Counted from the stretch's first letter, positions 48,971 through 59,849 are shown. The stretch is DNA of 64,000 bases from Peptoniphilus obesi ph1 (GCF_000311865.1 NZ_HE978580.1:31065-95064), one strand, 5' to 3'. The notes: a model not told the origin generated them from the sequence alone. Numbers and translations are program-made.

Positions 48971-49429
48971 TCACTTCTTAGTCTTTATTATATCTTCTAA
49001 CTCATCAAGAAAACTTTGAACATCCTTAAATTCTCTATAAACTGATGCAAACCTTACATAGGCAACTTTATCTAGATTTTTTAGTTCTTCCATTACATAT
49101 TCGCCTATTTCTTTAGAGCTAACTTCTTTAGCTAGAGAGTTTTGCAATTTCTTTTCTATATTATCTGCAGCTGCTTCTATATCTGATAGAGCAACCGGTC
49201 TTTTTTCACAAGATTTGATAATTCCATTAATCATTTTTGATTTATCAAATATTTGTCTGTTTCCATCTCTTTTTACAACAATTATTGGTGTTTCTTCTAT
49301 TCTTTCATAAGTAGTAAACCTATTTTTACATTTTAAGCATTCTCGTCTTCTTCTTATTGTTTCGTTTTCATCCGTTGGCCTAGAATCTACTACTTTGGAT
49401 TCAATATATCCACAGTAAGGACACTTCAT
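48971..49429 (-). CDS. nrdR: Transcriptional repressor NrdR
   Basis: 152 residues: zinc ribbon (CPYCGY near 3 and CLKCKNRF near 34) and ATP-cone domain ([16 protein letters not shown] near 52). Represses ribonucleotide reductase genes by sensing ATP/dATP. No nrd gene is in this window. Follows the ftsZ terminator closely. Confidence 0.96.
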   Translation of the reverse strand: MKCPYCGYIESKVVDSRPTDENETIRRRRECLKCKNRFTTYERIEETPIIVVKRDGNRQIFDKSKMINGIIKSCEKRPVALSDIEAAADNIEKKLQNSLAKEVSSKEIGEYVMEELKNLDKVAYVRFASVYREFKDVQSFLDELEDIIKTKK

Positions 49430-49446
49430 ATTTCACCTCTTAAATT

Positions 49447-49480
49447 TATAATAAATAAAAAAGGTACCTAAGTACCTTTT
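49447..49480 (-). terminator. ftsZ terminator
   Basis: AAAAGGTAC / GTACCTTTT stem, 9 pairs with a 4-base loop, then a T-rich tract on the minus strand. Confidence 0.85.
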
Positions 49481-49512
49481 CTAAAACTTTTAAATAAATT
49501 TATATTCAGATT

Positions 49513-50595
49513 TTATTTTCTATCTTTTAAAAAATCAGGAATTTCTATTTCATTAAAAGATTTCTTTTTTTCATCTGCTTTTTTATTATCTGTGTTAAAC
49601 ATTTCAAGGTTTCTAGTTCTTTCTTGCTTTTCATTTTTAACTTTATCTTCAAATTCAGTAGCTATAACAGTAATTTTAACTGAATCTTTTAGATTTTCGT
49701 CAATACCTGCTCCAAATATAATATTAGCATCTTCATCTACACAGTCTCTGATTAAATCAGCAGCTTCATTTACTTCAAATATTCCAAGATCGTTACCTGC
49801 TGTAATATTAAGAAGAACTGATTTAGCTCCTTGAATTGATGTTTCTAGTAGAGGAGAATTAATAGCTAATTTTGCAGCTTCAGTTGCTCTATCATCACCT
49901 GATGCTTCTCCGATACCCATATGAGCAACTCCCTTGTCATACATTATTGCCTTAACGTCTGCAAAGTCTAGGTTAATTAAGTTTGGTACAGAAATTAAAT
50001 CTGATATACCTTGAATACCTTGTTTTAAAACATCATCAGCTATTTCAAATGCTTTAGAAAAACTTGTTTTCTTATCTGAAATTGATAGGAGTCTATCATT
50101 AGGAATGATTACTAGAGTATCTACTTTTTCTTTAAGAGCACTAATTCCTCTTTCAGCTGATTTAGCTCTTTTCATACCTTCAAAAGTAAAAGGTTTAGTA
50201 ACTACACCTACAGTAAGTAGACCAAGATCTTTTGCGACCTCTGCAATTATAGGAGCAGCACCTGTTCCAGTTCCACCACCCATACCAGCAGTTATAAATA
50301 CCATATCTGACCCTTCAAGAGCTTCTCTGATTTCATCTTTGGATTCTTCAGCTGATTTTTCTCCGATTTCTGGGTTAGCACCAGCACCTAATCCTTTAGT
50401 AATTTTTTCACCAATTTGAATTTTAGTTTCAGCTTTTGAAGCTTTAAGTGCTTGCTTGTCAGTATTAAAAGCTATAAATTCAACGCCTTTTACTCCAGCA
50501 TCTATCATTCTATTTACAGCATTATTGCCGCCGCCGCCTACGCCCACAACTTTAATTTTAGCAAATTCGTCGTGATCCATATCGAATTCTAACAT
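49513..50595 (-). CDS. ftsZ: Cell division protein FtsZ
   Basis: 360-residue tubulin-like GTPase forming the Z ring. GGGGNAVNRM (about 22-31), tubulin signature [10 protein letters not shown] (about 104-113), and [14 protein letters not shown]. The C-terminal tail after about residue 320 is charged and ends in IPDFLKDRK, the peptide that docks membrane anchors. The chosen ATG follows AGGAGG by 6 bases; the frame is open 28 codons upstream over the promoter. Last gene of the dcw region with its own promoter; ftsA is absent. Confidence 0.97.
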   Translation of the reverse strand: MLEFDMDHDEFAKIKVVGVGGGGNNAVNRMIDAGVKGVEFIAFNTDKQALKASKAETKIQIGEKITKGLGAGANPEIGEKSAEESKDEIREALEGSDMVFITAGMGGGTGTGAAPIIAEVAKDLGLLTVGVVTKPFTFEGMKRAKSAERGISALKEKVDTLVIIPNDRLLSISDKKTSFSKAFEIADDVLKQGIQGISDLISVPNLINLDFADVKAIMYDKGVAHMGIGEASGDDRATEAAKLAINSPLLETSIQGAKSVLLNITAGNDLGIFEVNEAADLIRDCVDEDANIIFGAGIDENLKDSVKITVIATEFEDKVKNEKQERTRNLEMFNTDNKKADEKKKSFNEIEIPDFLKDRK

Positions 50596-50650
50596 AAACA
50601 TCCTCCTCGTATTACAAATTATTAAATTCACATTTGTGTATATATTATAT

Positions 50651-50679
50651 ATTTTATAAATAAATACTAAAATAGTCAA
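50651..50679 (-). promoter_or_regulatory. ftsZ promoter
   Basis: -35 TTGACT (50674-50679), 17-base spacer, -10 TAAAAT (50651-50656), minus strand, about 55 bases before the start codon. Further TATAAT-like sequence lies a few bases downstream. Confidence 0.75.
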
Positions 50680-50724
50680 TCTTTAAGCTTTTATTAACTA
50701 ATAATAGTAACACATTTTTTTAAA

Positions 50725-51543
50725 TTAAACATCATCTTCCATATTATTTTCTAATTCTTGATCATTTTGATCTATTTCTGCTGGTTCATAAATGTTTTCT
50801 AAGATTAATATTGGATTATCGCCTTTAGTCATATCTATTTTATCAGCGTCTTTTTTTGTAGCTTTTATATCTTTTAATATTTCTTTAAGCATCTTAATCT
50901 TATAGTCTGAGTTGCTTCCATCTCCAAGTTCAACCATAATACCATCTTTTGTTTCTAATTTAAGTCCTTCTTTTGAAAAAATAACATTTGAAATTTCTGA
51001 AAATAATTCATCATCTTTAATTAACTTAATTAAAAATTCTTTTTTATTTTTATTTTTTATGTATAGATAGTCACCTAATTCATAATTTTCTAATTTAACC
51101 CCTGTTAAATCTTTTAAATTTTGCATAGGTTTATTTAAGATATCTATTATTCTTAAATCCTCATCTATAATATAGTAGTTTGTGTAGTTTTCAATTTGAA
51201 AAACAGGTTTTCTTTCAACAACTTCTATTTTAGTTGATCTCATAGGGAAAAATTTGATATCTGACGACTTAATTCCTGCTATTGAATTAATAGCTTTAAT
51301 TCTTTGAGATTTTTTTATATCAAATATATTTTGTCCTGTTTTAAGACCAGATCTATTAATTATTTCATTAGTTTCGACATTTTTATTACCATCAACTTTT
51401 ATAGAATTCACATTAAAAAGTCCAATTTTTGATAATATTAAAAAAATAATCAATACAAGAAGAAAAAGAAAAAATATTCTTCTTACTAAGTTTTTTCTCC
51501 TAGCTCTTTGTCTATAAAGTTCTTTTCTACTTTTCCCTCTCAT
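50725..51543 (-). CDS. ftsQ: Cell division protein FtsQ/DivIB
   Basis: 272 residues: basic cytoplasmic N terminus, one membrane span (about 23-43), POTRA domain beginning NVNSIKVDGNKNVETNEI (about 49-66), then the beta domain, and an acidic C-terminal tail. Part of the FtsQLB complex. Overlaps murG by 17 bases; a 129-base gap holding a promoter separates it from ftsZ. Confidence 0.87.
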   Translation of the reverse strand: MRGKSRKELYRQRARRKNLVRRIFFLFLLVLIIFLILSKIGLFNVNSIKVDGNKNVETNEIINRSGLKTGQNIFDIKKSQRIKAINSIAGIKSSDIKFFPMRSTKIEVVERKPVFQIENYTNYYIIDEDLRIIDILNKPMQNLKDLTGVKLENYELGDYLYIKNKNKKEFLIKLIKDDELFSEISNVIFSKEGLKLETKDGIMVELGDGSNSDYKIKMLKEILKDIKATKKDADKIDMTKGDNPILILENIYEPAEIDQNDQELENNMEDDV

Positions 51544-52633
51544 TAACCAACAACTCTATTTCATCTACCAATTTTTCAACTGCATCTCTACTAGCAAGCA
51601 GTTTTGAATTTTCTGCCATTTCTTGCCTAACTTTATCATTATCAAGTAAGTCTTTAATATTATTAAATAATGTTTTTGCATCCAAATCTTCTTCATAAAT
51701 TATCCTACAAGCATTTTTATCCCTATAACTTTTTGCATTATATACTTGATGGTTGCCCGCTGTATATGCCTTAGGTATTAATATACTTGCTAGACCAACA
51801 GCTGAAATCTCAGCAAGGGTCATAGCCGATGAACTAGCAATAACTAAATCACTGGCCATAAGTAGCTTAGGTATTTCATTTGAATAGTTTAGTATTTTTA
51901 TATTATCAGCTATTTCTAAATCACTAATTTCCTTCATAAATCCATCATAATGATCATTTCCTGTAATATGATATAATCTAAAATCTATATCATATTCAGA
52001 TTTTAATATATCAATTATAGCTTCATTAGTTGATTCTTGACCTCCACTACCACCAAAGGATAATACAAATTTTTCATCATCTTTTATACCTAGTTCTTTT
52101 CTTGCTTTTTCTCTATCTATATGATTAAAGTCTGATCTTATTGGATTTCCAGTTACTATAATCTTATTTGCACTAAGATACTTTTTCGCTTCTTCGAAAT
52201 TTAAAGCAAGTAAATCTACTTTTCTAGATAATAATCTATTAGTTTTACCTGGATATGCATTTTGTTCTTGCACTACAGATAATATACCCATTTGTTGTGC
52301 TTTCATAATCACAGGTGCACAAACATATCCCCCTGTTCCAATAGCAACATCTGGTTTAAAATCTTTTATTATTTTATTGCACTCTCTCAATCCTTTTAAA
52401 AGAGTAAAAAATGTAACAAAAGTATCCTTATTTATTTTTCTTCTAGGTAGTCCCTTAATATCTATTGATTCAAATCTAATATTATCTTTTTTTGCAAGTT
52501 TTTCTTCTAGGCTATTTTCTCTACCTACATATAATATTTCTGCATCTTTATCTCTTCTTCTTATTTCAGAAATTATTGCTAAGGCTGGATAAATATGTCC
52601 TCCAGTACCTCCGCCTGATATTACATATTTCAA
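51527..52633 (-). CDS. murG: UDP-GlcNAc:lipid I N-acetylglucosaminyltransferase
   Basis: 368 residues, GT28 family. Makes lipid II on the inner membrane face. GGGTGGHIYPALA (about 8-20), GTGGYVCAPV (about 99), FGGSGGQESTNE and the C-terminal SSSAMTLAEISAVGLASILIP donor-binding block are complete. TTG start with AAGGAG ten bases upstream. Confidence 0.96.
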   Translation of the reverse strand: MKYVISGGGTGGHIYPALAIISEIRRRDKDAEILYVGRENSLEEKLAKKDNIRFESIDIKGLPRRKINKDTFVTFFTLLKGLRECNKIIKDFKPDVAIGTGGYVCAPVIMKAQQMGILSVVQEQNAYPGKTNRLLSRKVDLLALNFEEAKKYLSANKIIVTGNPIRSDFNHIDREKARKELGIKDDEKFVLSFGGSGGQESTNEAIIDILKSEYDIDFRLYHITGNDHYDGFMKEISDLEIADNIKILNYSNEIPKLLMASDLVIASSSAMTLAEISAVGLASILIPKAYTAGNHQVYNAKSYRDKNACRIIYEEDLDAKTLFNNIKDLLDNDKVRQEMAENSKLLASRDAVEKLVDEIELLVNEREK

Positions 52634-52636
52634 TTT

Positions 52637-53740
52637 TTACACTCTCCTTGATATTCCTAGTAGAATACCTACTGATGCCATTGTTATAAGTAGGGATGTA
52701 CCTCCGTAAGAAATAAATGGCAATGTTATACCTGTTACTGGAAATAATCCACAGCCTACTCCTATGTTAAAAACTGCTTGAATTCCAATATAAGAAGTTA
52801 TCCCAACGGCAACATACTTATCATAATAATTTTTTGATTTTTGTGCAATAAGAAGTCCTCTTTGAATTAATAAAAAAAACATTATTATCAAAAATAAGGC
52901 TCCTATCAAACCAAATTCTTCACAAATTACAGGAAATATAAAATCATTGTGAGCAGATGGTATATTTAAATATTTCTGTCTAGAATGAAATAATCCAACT
53001 CCACCAAAACCTCCCATAGCTATTGCATATAGAGACTGTGTAATTTGATAGTTTTCATTTAGGGCTCCAGAATCCGGATTTAAAAATCCAAAAATTCTTT
53101 TTATCCTGTACCAAAATAAATAGATCATTGGTATCATTCCAGCTATACCAATAAAAACTAAACTTATAAATTGGTGCATCCTTATTCCTGCTACAACATA
53201 CATTACAAATAAAGAAAAACCTATTACTATACCAGTTGACAAGTCCTTTATCATAATTGGAAGGACAGAAAGAACTAGGATAAATACTATTGATATAAAA
53301 GTTTCCTTTTTTCCCATTTTTAAACGATTATTTTCTAAGACTCTAGCCATAAATAGAACAGATGTTATTTTTAATAAGTCTGACGGTTGAAAACTTAAAT
53401 TTATGCCTGGAAGTCTTATCCACCTTGCTTGTCCATAAATTTCATCTGCAGCAAGAGGAGTATATAATATTGCTACCAATAATAAGGTAAATATATACAT
53501 ATGAAATGAATACTTTTTTAGTGTTTTTCTTGGAATATTTGTAGCTATAATAGTAGCAATAATTCCTAAAATACAAAATATTAATTGTCTTTTACCAAAA
53601 TAGAATCCATCATTATGATATTTTAAACCCAAGGGATATGCTGCACTTGTTACAGCAATAAGACCAAATCCGACAAGTATTATAAATATTACTAGTAAAT
53701 TTAGGTCTACTGACCTAGGTCTTCTTAATAATTTTTTCAT
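52637..53740 (-). CDS. ftsW: Cell division SEDS glycosyltransferase FtsW
   Basis: 367 residues, about ten membrane segments. NLSFQPSDLLKITSVLFMARVL (about 113), the IPSAHNDFIFPVICEEFGL loop and GITLPFISYGGTSLL near the C terminus identify the family; location between murD and murG in the dcw cluster assigns it to septation. Shares only family features with the RodA at 19 kb. Confidence 0.93.
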   Translation of the reverse strand: MKKLLRRPRSVDLNLLVIFIILVGFGLIAVTSAAYPLGLKYHNDGFYFGKRQLIFCILGIIATIIATNIPRKTLKKYSFHMYIFTLLLVAILYTPLAADEIYGQARWIRLPGINLSFQPSDLLKITSVLFMARVLENNRLKMGKKETFISIVFILVLSVLPIMIKDLSTGIVIGFSLFVMYVVAGIRMHQFISLVFIGIAGMIPMIYLFWYRIKRIFGFLNPDSGALNENYQITQSLYAIAMGGFGGVGLFHSRQKYLNIPSAHNDFIFPVICEEFGLIGALFLIIMFFLLIQRGLLIAQKSKNYYDKYVAVGITSYIGIQAVFNIGVGCGLFPVTGITLPFISYGGTSLLITMASVGILLGISRRV

Positions 53741-55056
53741 TAAATCAACTCATTTACTAAATTCTTAAAATCTTTTCCCCTTATTTCATATGAAGGATAC
53801 ATATCCCAAGATGCACACGCCGGAGATAATAAAACAGTATCTCCTTCTTCAGCTATCCTGCTAGATAATTGAACAGCTTTTTTCATATCGCTGACTATGT
53901 ATATATCATAATCAAGCTTTTTTGCTTCTTTTTGGATTTTTTCAGCTGTTTCACCAAGTAAAATTAAATGCTTAATCCTATCTTTTCCAACTTTTAAAAA
54001 TTCTTCATAATTTGCATTTTTATCATAGCCACCAGCTATAAGCACAATATTTTTATCTATAGCTTTTATTGCCATTATAGTAGAATCTGGATTTGTACCT
54101 TTAGAATCATTATAATATTTAACATTATTTATTTCTTTTACAAATTCTATTCTGTGCTCTACTCCCATAAAATTAGATATGACTTTTCTAATTATATCTT
54201 TATCTATTTCTAAAAGTTTACATGCATTTACAGCACATAATATATTTTCTAAATTATGTGCTCCTGGAATTTTTATTTCATCAACAGGCATTATTTCCTC
54301 TTTAATGGAATCTTTGCTAAAATATATTTTCCCATCTTGAATAAATGATCCGTTTTCTAAAACTTCATCTGTTGAAAATTTGTATTTTTGGGATTTAATT
54401 TCTTTATTTGAAAGTTCTTGATTCTTAGAATTAAAAACTATATAGTCGTCTTCATTTTGGTTTTTGAAAATCTTATACTTTGCATTTCTATAGTTTTCTA
54501 CTGTCTTATGCCAGTCTAAATGATCGCTAGTAACATTGGTAACTACAGCTATTTTAGGTCTAAATTTAAATGTGTCATCTAATTGAAAAGAAGAAGATTC
54601 TATAACCACATAGTCATCTTCAGAAGCTACAAGTGCCGCATCTAAAACAGAGCTGCCAATGTTTCCAACACAATAAGTTTTTCCAACCTCTTCCAAAATA
54701 CTTGCTACTAAAGATGTGGTTGTTGTTTTTCCGTTTGTTCCTGTTATAGCAACTGTGTTTTTAGATTTACATATTTCATAAAATATTTCTAAATCTGATT
54801 TAATTGTTACTTTATTTTCTCTTGCTTTTTTTAGCAATGGATGGTCTGGATTTATACCAGGACTTTTTATTATGAAATCGATTTTCTCTAAATATTCTTC
54901 TTTAAATATTTTAAAAATATCGCTCCCATATTTTTCAAGCTTTTCTTTATCTTCATCATAAACATAAATATTAGCATTAAAGTGATTCATACACTTTAAT
55001 GCTGCCTGTCCTGTAACTCCAAAACCAAATATTAATATATTATTATCATCATACAT
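53740..55056 (-). CDS. murD: UDP-N-acetylmuramoyl-L-alanine--D-glutamate ligase
   Basis: 438-residue Mur ligase adding D-Glu. N-terminal UDP-binding fold, ATP-binding AITGTNGKTTTTSL (about 104-117), ESSSFQLD, NVTSDHLDWH, and C-terminal domain with YNDSKGTNPDST. Overlaps ftsW by one base. It is the only Mur ligase in the cluster. Confidence 0.96.
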   Translation of the reverse strand: MYDDNNILIFGFGVTGQAALKCMNHFNANIYVYDEDKEKLEKYGSDIFKIFKEEYLEKIDFIIKSPGINPDHPLLKKARENKVTIKSDLEIFYEICKSKNTVAITGTNGKTTTTSLVASILEEVGKTYCVGNIGSSVLDAALVASEDDYVVIESSSFQLDDTFKFRPKIAVVTNVTSDHLDWHKTVENYRNAKYKIFKNQNEDDYIVFNSKNQELSNKEIKSQKYKFSTDEVLENGSFIQDGKIYFSKDSIKEEIMPVDEIKIPGAHNLENILCAVNACKLLEIDKDIIRKVISNFMGVEHRIEFVKEINNVKYYNDSKGTNPDSTIMAIKAIDKNIVLIAGGYDKNANYEEFLKVGKDRIKHLILLGETAEKIQKEAKKLDYDIYIVSDMKKAVQLSSRIAEEGDTVLLSPACASWDMYPSYEIRGKDFKNLVNELI

Positions 55057-55065
55057 AATTGACTC

Positions 55066-56025
55066 CTAAAAAATTATAAAATATGAAATTATACATAAAA
55101 TAACTTGTACCGTACAAAAAACAAATACAATTTTTGTCTCTTTCCAACCTTTTTGTTCAAAGTGGTGATGGAGTGGAGACATTAAAAATACTCTCTTGCC
55201 TCTTAATTTAAAAGATGTAACTTGAATTATTACTGACAATGCTTCAATAAAAAATATTCCACAGCAAATCGGCAATATAAGCGGCATCTTTAAAAGTACT
55301 GCAACAGCAGAAACTGCTCCTCCCAAAGTCAATGAACCTGTATCTCCCATAAATACCTTAGCTGGATATTTATTGAAGTATAAAAATCCTAAAATTGCTC
55401 CAACCATTATTAGGCAAAATAATTCTATATTAGTTTGACCAAGTTTTTTTGAACATATAGCAAAGAATATAAAAGTTATTATTGATGTTCCACTTGCTAG
55501 TCCATCTAATCCATCTGTTAAATTTACTGCATTTACAGTTCCAACTACAACAAATAATATAAATGGAATATAAAAAATCCCCATATCAACTGATCTTTTT
55601 ATAAATGGAACAATTATAGAAGTTGATAGGTCATCTTTAAAATAAAGATAAATTATAACTATACAAGCTCCTATAATTTGACAGATTAATTTTTGTAGGG
55701 CTGTAAAACCAAGATTTCTCTTATTCACAACTTTTATATAATCATCAAAAAATCCAGTTAATCCAAATAACAGTGTCGAAATAATTATTACTCCTATATC
55801 TAGATTAATGTTTCTAGAGATTATATTTACAAGCAAGAAAGAAGATATAAATATCAAACCACCTATTGTAGGTGTCCCACTTTTTACCATATGCGATTGT
55901 GGTCCGTCATCTCTTATGCTTTGACCAATTTTTAATCTAGTCAAAACTGGTATTAAAAATTTTCCTGCTATTAATGAAATTATTAAAGCTAGTATCGTAT
56001 AGAATAATTTATATTCTGCTCTCAT
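55066..56025 (-). CDS. mraY: Phospho-N-acetylmuramoyl-pentapeptide transferase
   Basis: 319-residue polytopic enzyme making lipid I. SGTPTIGGLIF (about 47-57), FGLTGFFDDYIKV (about 86) with catalytic Asp, NLTDGLDGLASG (about 168), and the cytoplasmic MSPLHHHFE with three His. The ATG used has AAGGAG in front; the frame opens 10 codons earlier inside ftsI. Confidence 0.96.
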   Translation of the reverse strand: MRAEYKLFYTILALIISLIAGKFLIPVLTRLKIGQSIRDDGPQSHMVKSGTPTIGGLIFISSFLLVNIISRNINLDIGVIIISTLLFGLTGFFDDYIKVVNKRNLGFTALQKLICQIIGACIVIIYLYFKDDLSTSIIVPFIKRSVDMGIFYIPFILFVVVGTVNAVNLTDGLDGLASGTSIITFIFFAICSKKLGQTNIELFCLIMVGAILGFLYFNKYPAKVFMGDTGSLTLGGAVSAVAVLLKMPLILPICCGIFFIEALSVIIQVTSFKLRGKRVFLMSPLHHHFEQKGWKETKIVFVFCTVQVILCIISYFIIF

Positions 56026-56051
56026 GATCTCCTTCTCTACCTCGTCATTAC

Positions 56052-58481
56052 TCAATTATTTTCTTTATTATTTTTTATCTCTGTATTTTTATTTGATTTA
56101 CCTTTATTCTTTTTCTTTTTTGAAGAATCTTTCTTTTCTGATTTTTTTACCTTATCTTTCTTATCATTTTTTTGATTATTATCTATATTATTTGAATTAT
56201 TTATATTTTCTTGAGAATTTTCTTCTTCTAAATTTTCTCTATCTTTTATAGACATAGTAAGTTCCAAGAATGATTCTTCTTTTAGTTTGCTACCCGGACT
56301 GATTGATTGAGAAACTACTTCTCCTCTACCATTAATATTATAATCTATTTTTAATAATTTTAATATTTTCTCTAATTCATCATCTTTCTTACCTATCAAA
56401 CTAGGCATAGTTTTTGCTTTAGAGTTATTATTATCAACAAATAGATCGATTATAGATCCTTCAGCAACTGTCATACCTGGTGATGGATTTTGTCTAATTA
56501 CTGTAGATATATCAGTAATGTCATCTGAATTTGTATTAAATTTTAATCCCAAATCTATTATAGCTTTTCCAGCATCTGATAATAAAAGATTCCTAACATT
56601 TGGAACAGAAATTTTATTTTCATTTTTTTCATCCACAGATTCAGTTTTTGGAATTTTTAAATATTCCAAACTTTTTTCCATTACTTCCCTAGCTGCTGGA
56701 ACTGCAACAGTTGAAGCAAAGAAGTCACCCTTAGGTTTTTGAACAATTACTAAAACAGTAATTTGAGGATCATCTAGCGGAGCAACTCCAACAAAAGAAG
56801 ATATATAGGCATTTTGTTCATATCCCTTACCATCTTTTGCTACAACATTAGCTGTACCAGTTTTTCCTCCAACTTTATATCCATCAATTTTTGCAAGCTT
56901 TGCAGTACCATTTTCTACAACTTCCTGCATAATTTTTTTCATAGTATCTGATGTTTCTTCAGATATAACTTGTCTCTCACTTACAGTTTTATATTTTTCT
57001 ATGATATTTCCATTTTCATCTTCAAGTCTTTCAACAACTCTTGGAACATTTAATTTTCCACCATTAGCTATTGCTGAAACTGCATTTATAAGTTGAATTG
57101 GAGTTACAGCAACCCCGTGTCCATATGACATGGTAGCCAGTTTTACAAGAGATATATCCTCATCAGATCCTGGTATAGATCCACTTGCTTCTGCTGGAAG
57201 GTCTATACCTGTTTTTGAACCAAAACCAAAAGCCTTTAAGTATTTATAAAACTTTTCTGGACCAAGTTCTCTACCTATTTTAACCAAAGATATATTACAA
57301 GATTGAGCCATAGCCTCAGTCATTGTCTTATCTCCAGGAGATTTATCTGTACATGTAATTTTAATTCCTATATCTATTGAACCTGGGCAAGTATAGTGTT
57401 TATTAGGGCTTGTAGTTGCTTCTTCTAAAGCTGCAGCTGCTGTTATTAATTTAAATGTAGATCCTGGTTCATATTGAGATGAAACACAGAAATTATTCCA
57501 GTTCTTAAACCATTCATCTATTTGTTCTTCCTTAGTAAGATCTTCCCAGCTTTCTTCCTGTTCTTCATTTATAGCATCTTTAGGATTATTAAGATCAAAG
57601 GAATCAGAATCTGCCATAGCTAGTATTTCTGATGTTTTTGTGTCTTGTACTATAATTGAAACCTCCTCAGCTGAGTGTTCTTCCTTTGCCTTTCTTGCAG
57701 CTTCTTCTGCAAATTGTTGTATAGAAACATCCAAGCTAAGCACTGGACATAGTCCTTCTTTGGGTGCAAAGTTTTGTTCATCAGTTAAAGGAATTTTAGT
57801 CATAAAATTGTTTTTTATGGAAACATTTTTACCAGCAATTCCCGTAATCTCCTCATCATATCTTGATTCAATCCCATATTGACCTTGTCCTTCTTCATCA
57901 GTAAAACCAATCAAATTAGCTGCCATATCGTTGTATGGATAAAGTCTACTATTTATATCTTCTACAGATAAGTTTGGTATATTTAAATCTCTAAGTTGAA
58001 GCGTTTTCTCTCTTGATAGTCCAGTAGATAATTTTACCATCTTGTCTCCATTTAACTTTGCTTGAAGTTCAATAGGGTCAAGATCTAATACTTTAGCTAT
58101 TTTTTGAGAGTCTTTTTTTACTACTTCTTTCTTAAATTTATTTAATTCAGCGGCATTTTTATATTTTTCCTTGCCAAAGTTCATATTATAATAACAGGTC
58201 CCCCTACTTATATTTATGGCAAGTTCTTTTTTATTTCTATCATAGATTTTGCCTCTTCCTGCTTGCAAAACCTCTGATTTTGTAAGTTGATTTAGGGCTT
58301 GTCTTGTTAATTCTTCTCCCCTAATAACATTTACTTGTATTAATTTCAATATAATCAAAAAAAATAAAAGAGCCATAAAAATTAGTAGATAAAAAATCTT
58401 TTGATCTGCTAATTTTTTAGAAAAACCACTTTGAGGATTTATTTTTCTATTAGGCTCTTTTTTTATATTTCTGTAATTCAT
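56052..58481 (-). CDS. ftsI: Septal class B PBP (FtsI/SpoVD type) with two PASTA domains
   Basis: 809 residues. Membrane span at about 29-50, dimerisation region with GRGKIYDRNKKELA, transpeptidase with SxxK in GSTFK (about 341), SCN (about 393) and KTGTAN (about 538), two C-terminal PASTA domains beginning VPNVRN and MPSLIG (about 625 and 693), and a tail of about 55 residues made almost only of Lys, Asn, Glu and Ser. Cross-links septal wall with FtsW. GGGGG ribosome site before the ATG. The low-complexity tail is unusual for the family. Confidence 0.93.
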   Translation of the reverse strand: MNYRNIKKEPNRKINPQSGFSKKLADQKIFYLLIFMALLFFLIILKLIQVNVIRGEELTRQALNQLTKSEVLQAGRGKIYDRNKKELAINISRGTCYYNMNFGKEKYKNAAELNKFKKEVVKKDSQKIAKVLDLDPIELQAKLNGDKMVKLSTGLSREKTLQLRDLNIPNLSVEDINSRLYPYNDMAANLIGFTDEEGQGQYGIESRYDEEITGIAGKNVSIKNNFMTKIPLTDEQNFAPKEGLCPVLSLDVSIQQFAEEAARKAKEEHSAEEVSIIVQDTKTSEILAMADSDSFDLNNPKDAINEEQEESWEDLTKEEQIDEWFKNWNNFCVSSQYEPGSTFKLITAAAALEEATTSPNKHYTCPGSIDIGIKITCTDKSPGDKTMTEAMAQSCNISLVKIGRELGPEKFYKYLKAFGFGSKTGIDLPAEASGSIPGSDEDISLVKLATMSYGHGVAVTPIQLINAVSAIANGGKLNVPRVVERLEDENGNIIEKYKTVSERQVISEETSDTMKKIMQEVVENGTAKLAKIDGYKVGGKTGTANVVAKDGKGYEQNAYISSFVGVAPLDDPQITVLVIVQKPKGDFFASTVAVPAAREVMEKSLEYLKIPKTESVDEKNENKISVPNVRNLLLSDAGKAIIDLGLKFNTNSDDITDISTVIRQNPSPGMTVAEGSIIDLFVDNNNSKAKTMPSLIGKKDDELEKILKLLKIDYNINGRGEVVSQSISPGSKLKEESFLELTMSIKDRENLEEENSQENINNSNNIDNNQKNDKKDKVKKSEKKDSSKKKKNKGKSNKNTEIKNNKENN

Positions 58482-58490
58482 TTTTCCCCC

Positions 58491-58904
58491 TCAATTCTTG
58501 GTGAACGATTTTAGTACAGAATAAATAGGGCTAAGAAATACATTATTGTTAACATCTTTTTCTTCTTTATTTTTACTTAAGTCAATATATACTATTTGTT
58601 CTTCCTTTGGATAAACCATACCTAACTTATATATAGCTTCTTTTTCTATATCAGAAGAACTTTTAATCTCGCTAACTTCTCCGATTAAGGCTTCTTTAGT
58701 TTTTTCTAGCTCTGCAATTTGACTATCTAGATTATTAATGTCCTTATCTAGACCCGAAAGCCCAGCAAGAGAAATTGTTACACCAATTGAAATAATCATA
58801 ACAATAACAAGTGTTATAAACAAGGGCTTTTTTTTATTTTTTCTTATATGTATTCTTTTATTTTTTACTGATTTATTTTTTGTTAATCTTTTTCTAATTG
58901 CCAT
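58491..58904 (-). CDS. ftsL: FtsL-like division protein
   Basis: 137 residues: strongly basic N terminus of about 28 residues, one membrane span (about 29-50), then a coiled-coil (DKDINNLDSQIAELEKTKEA) and a segment with KLGMVYPKEEQIVYIDL similar to DivIC/FtsL proteins. Sequence identity in this family is low; position between rsmH and the septal PBP is the main support. Binds FtsQ/DivIB and DivIC. Confidence 0.8.
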   Translation of the reverse strand: MAIRKRLTKNKSVKNKRIHIRKNKKKPLFITLVIVMIISIGVTISLAGLSGLDKDINNLDSQIAELEKTKEALIGEVSEIKSSSDIEKEAIYKLGMVYPKEEQIVYIDLSKNKEEKDVNNNVFLSPIYSVLKSFTKN

Positions 58905-58913
58905 TTGGCACCT

Positions 58914-59849
58914 CTATATTTTTTCGGCAACTCTTAATTTTGCACTATGCGATCTATTGTTCAAATCAAGTTCTTCTTTAGACGCAGTGATTGGTTTTCT
59001 AGTAATTATTTTTATCTCTCTTTTTTTATTGCATGTGCAGATTGGTGCTTGAGGTGGACAAATACAATCTAAAAACTTGTATTTAAAAGTGTCCTTAACT
59101 ATTGAATCCTCAAGAGAGTGAAAAGTAATTACTGCGATTCTTCCATTAGGTTTTAATCTGTCAATCATCCTATCTAAAGTATCTCTTAGTATGTTTATTT
59201 CGTTATTTGTTTCTATTCTTAGAGCTTGGAAGGTTTTTTTTGCAGGGTGGCCTTTTTTTCTACGTGCTCCTGCTGGTATAGCTTTTTTTATAATTTCAAC
59301 TAACTCAAATGTTGTGGTTATTTTTTTGTTTTTTCTTTCGTTTACTATAAATTCTGCTATTCTAGCTGCCCACTTCTCATCAGCATAATCCCACAAAATC
59401 TTTTTTAATTCATCTTTTGAATATGTATTTACAATATCATATGCAGAAAATGATGAATCTTGATCCATTCTCATATCAAGTTTTGCATCGTATCTATATG
59501 AAAATCCTCTTTCCTTATTATCAAATTGGTAAGAAGATACTCCTAAGTCAAGTAAAAAACCATCAACTAAATCTATGTCTAGACAATCCAAAACTTCTTC
59601 AAAGTTTTTAAAATTGTTATTAAATAATTTAAAGTTGTCAGAAATTTGAGATAAAACGAGATTTGACTCTTTTATGGCGTCCTTATCTTGGTCTAGACCT
59701 ATTAAAAGACCTTGGTCATTTAATTTTTTTAAAATTTCACTTGAATGCCCTGCTCCACCTACTGTTCCGTCCAAATATATTCCACTAGGATTTATATTTA
59801 ATAAATCAATAGTTTCACTTAATAAAACAGGTTTGTGTTGAAAATTCAT
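58914..59849 (-). CDS. rsmH: 16S rRNA m4C1402 methyltransferase
   Basis: 311 residues. [13 protein letters not shown] (about 29-41) is the SAM loop; [30 protein letters not shown] and [20 protein letters not shown] complete the family. One base overlap with mraZ, as in most bacteria. Confidence 0.97.
   Translation of the reverse strand: MNFQHKPVLLSETIDLLNINPSGIYLDGTVGGAGHSSEILKKLNDQGLLIGLDQDKDAIKESNLVLSQISDNFKLFNNNFKNFEEVLDCLDIDLVDGFLLDLGVSSYQFDNKERGFSYRYDAKLDMRMDQDSSFSAYDIVNTYSKDELKKILWDYADEKWAARIAEFIVNERKNKKITTTFELVEIIKKAIPAGARRKKGHPAKKTFQALRIETNNEINILRDTLDRMIDRLKPNGRIAVITFHSLEDSIVKDTFKYKFLDCICPPQAPICTCNKKREIKIITRKPITASKEELDLNNRSHSAKLRVAEKI

Noticed and set aside
50596..50679. 28-codon upstream extension of ftsZ
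   Set aside because: It covers the promoter and lacks similarity; AGGAGG sits directly before the internal ATG.
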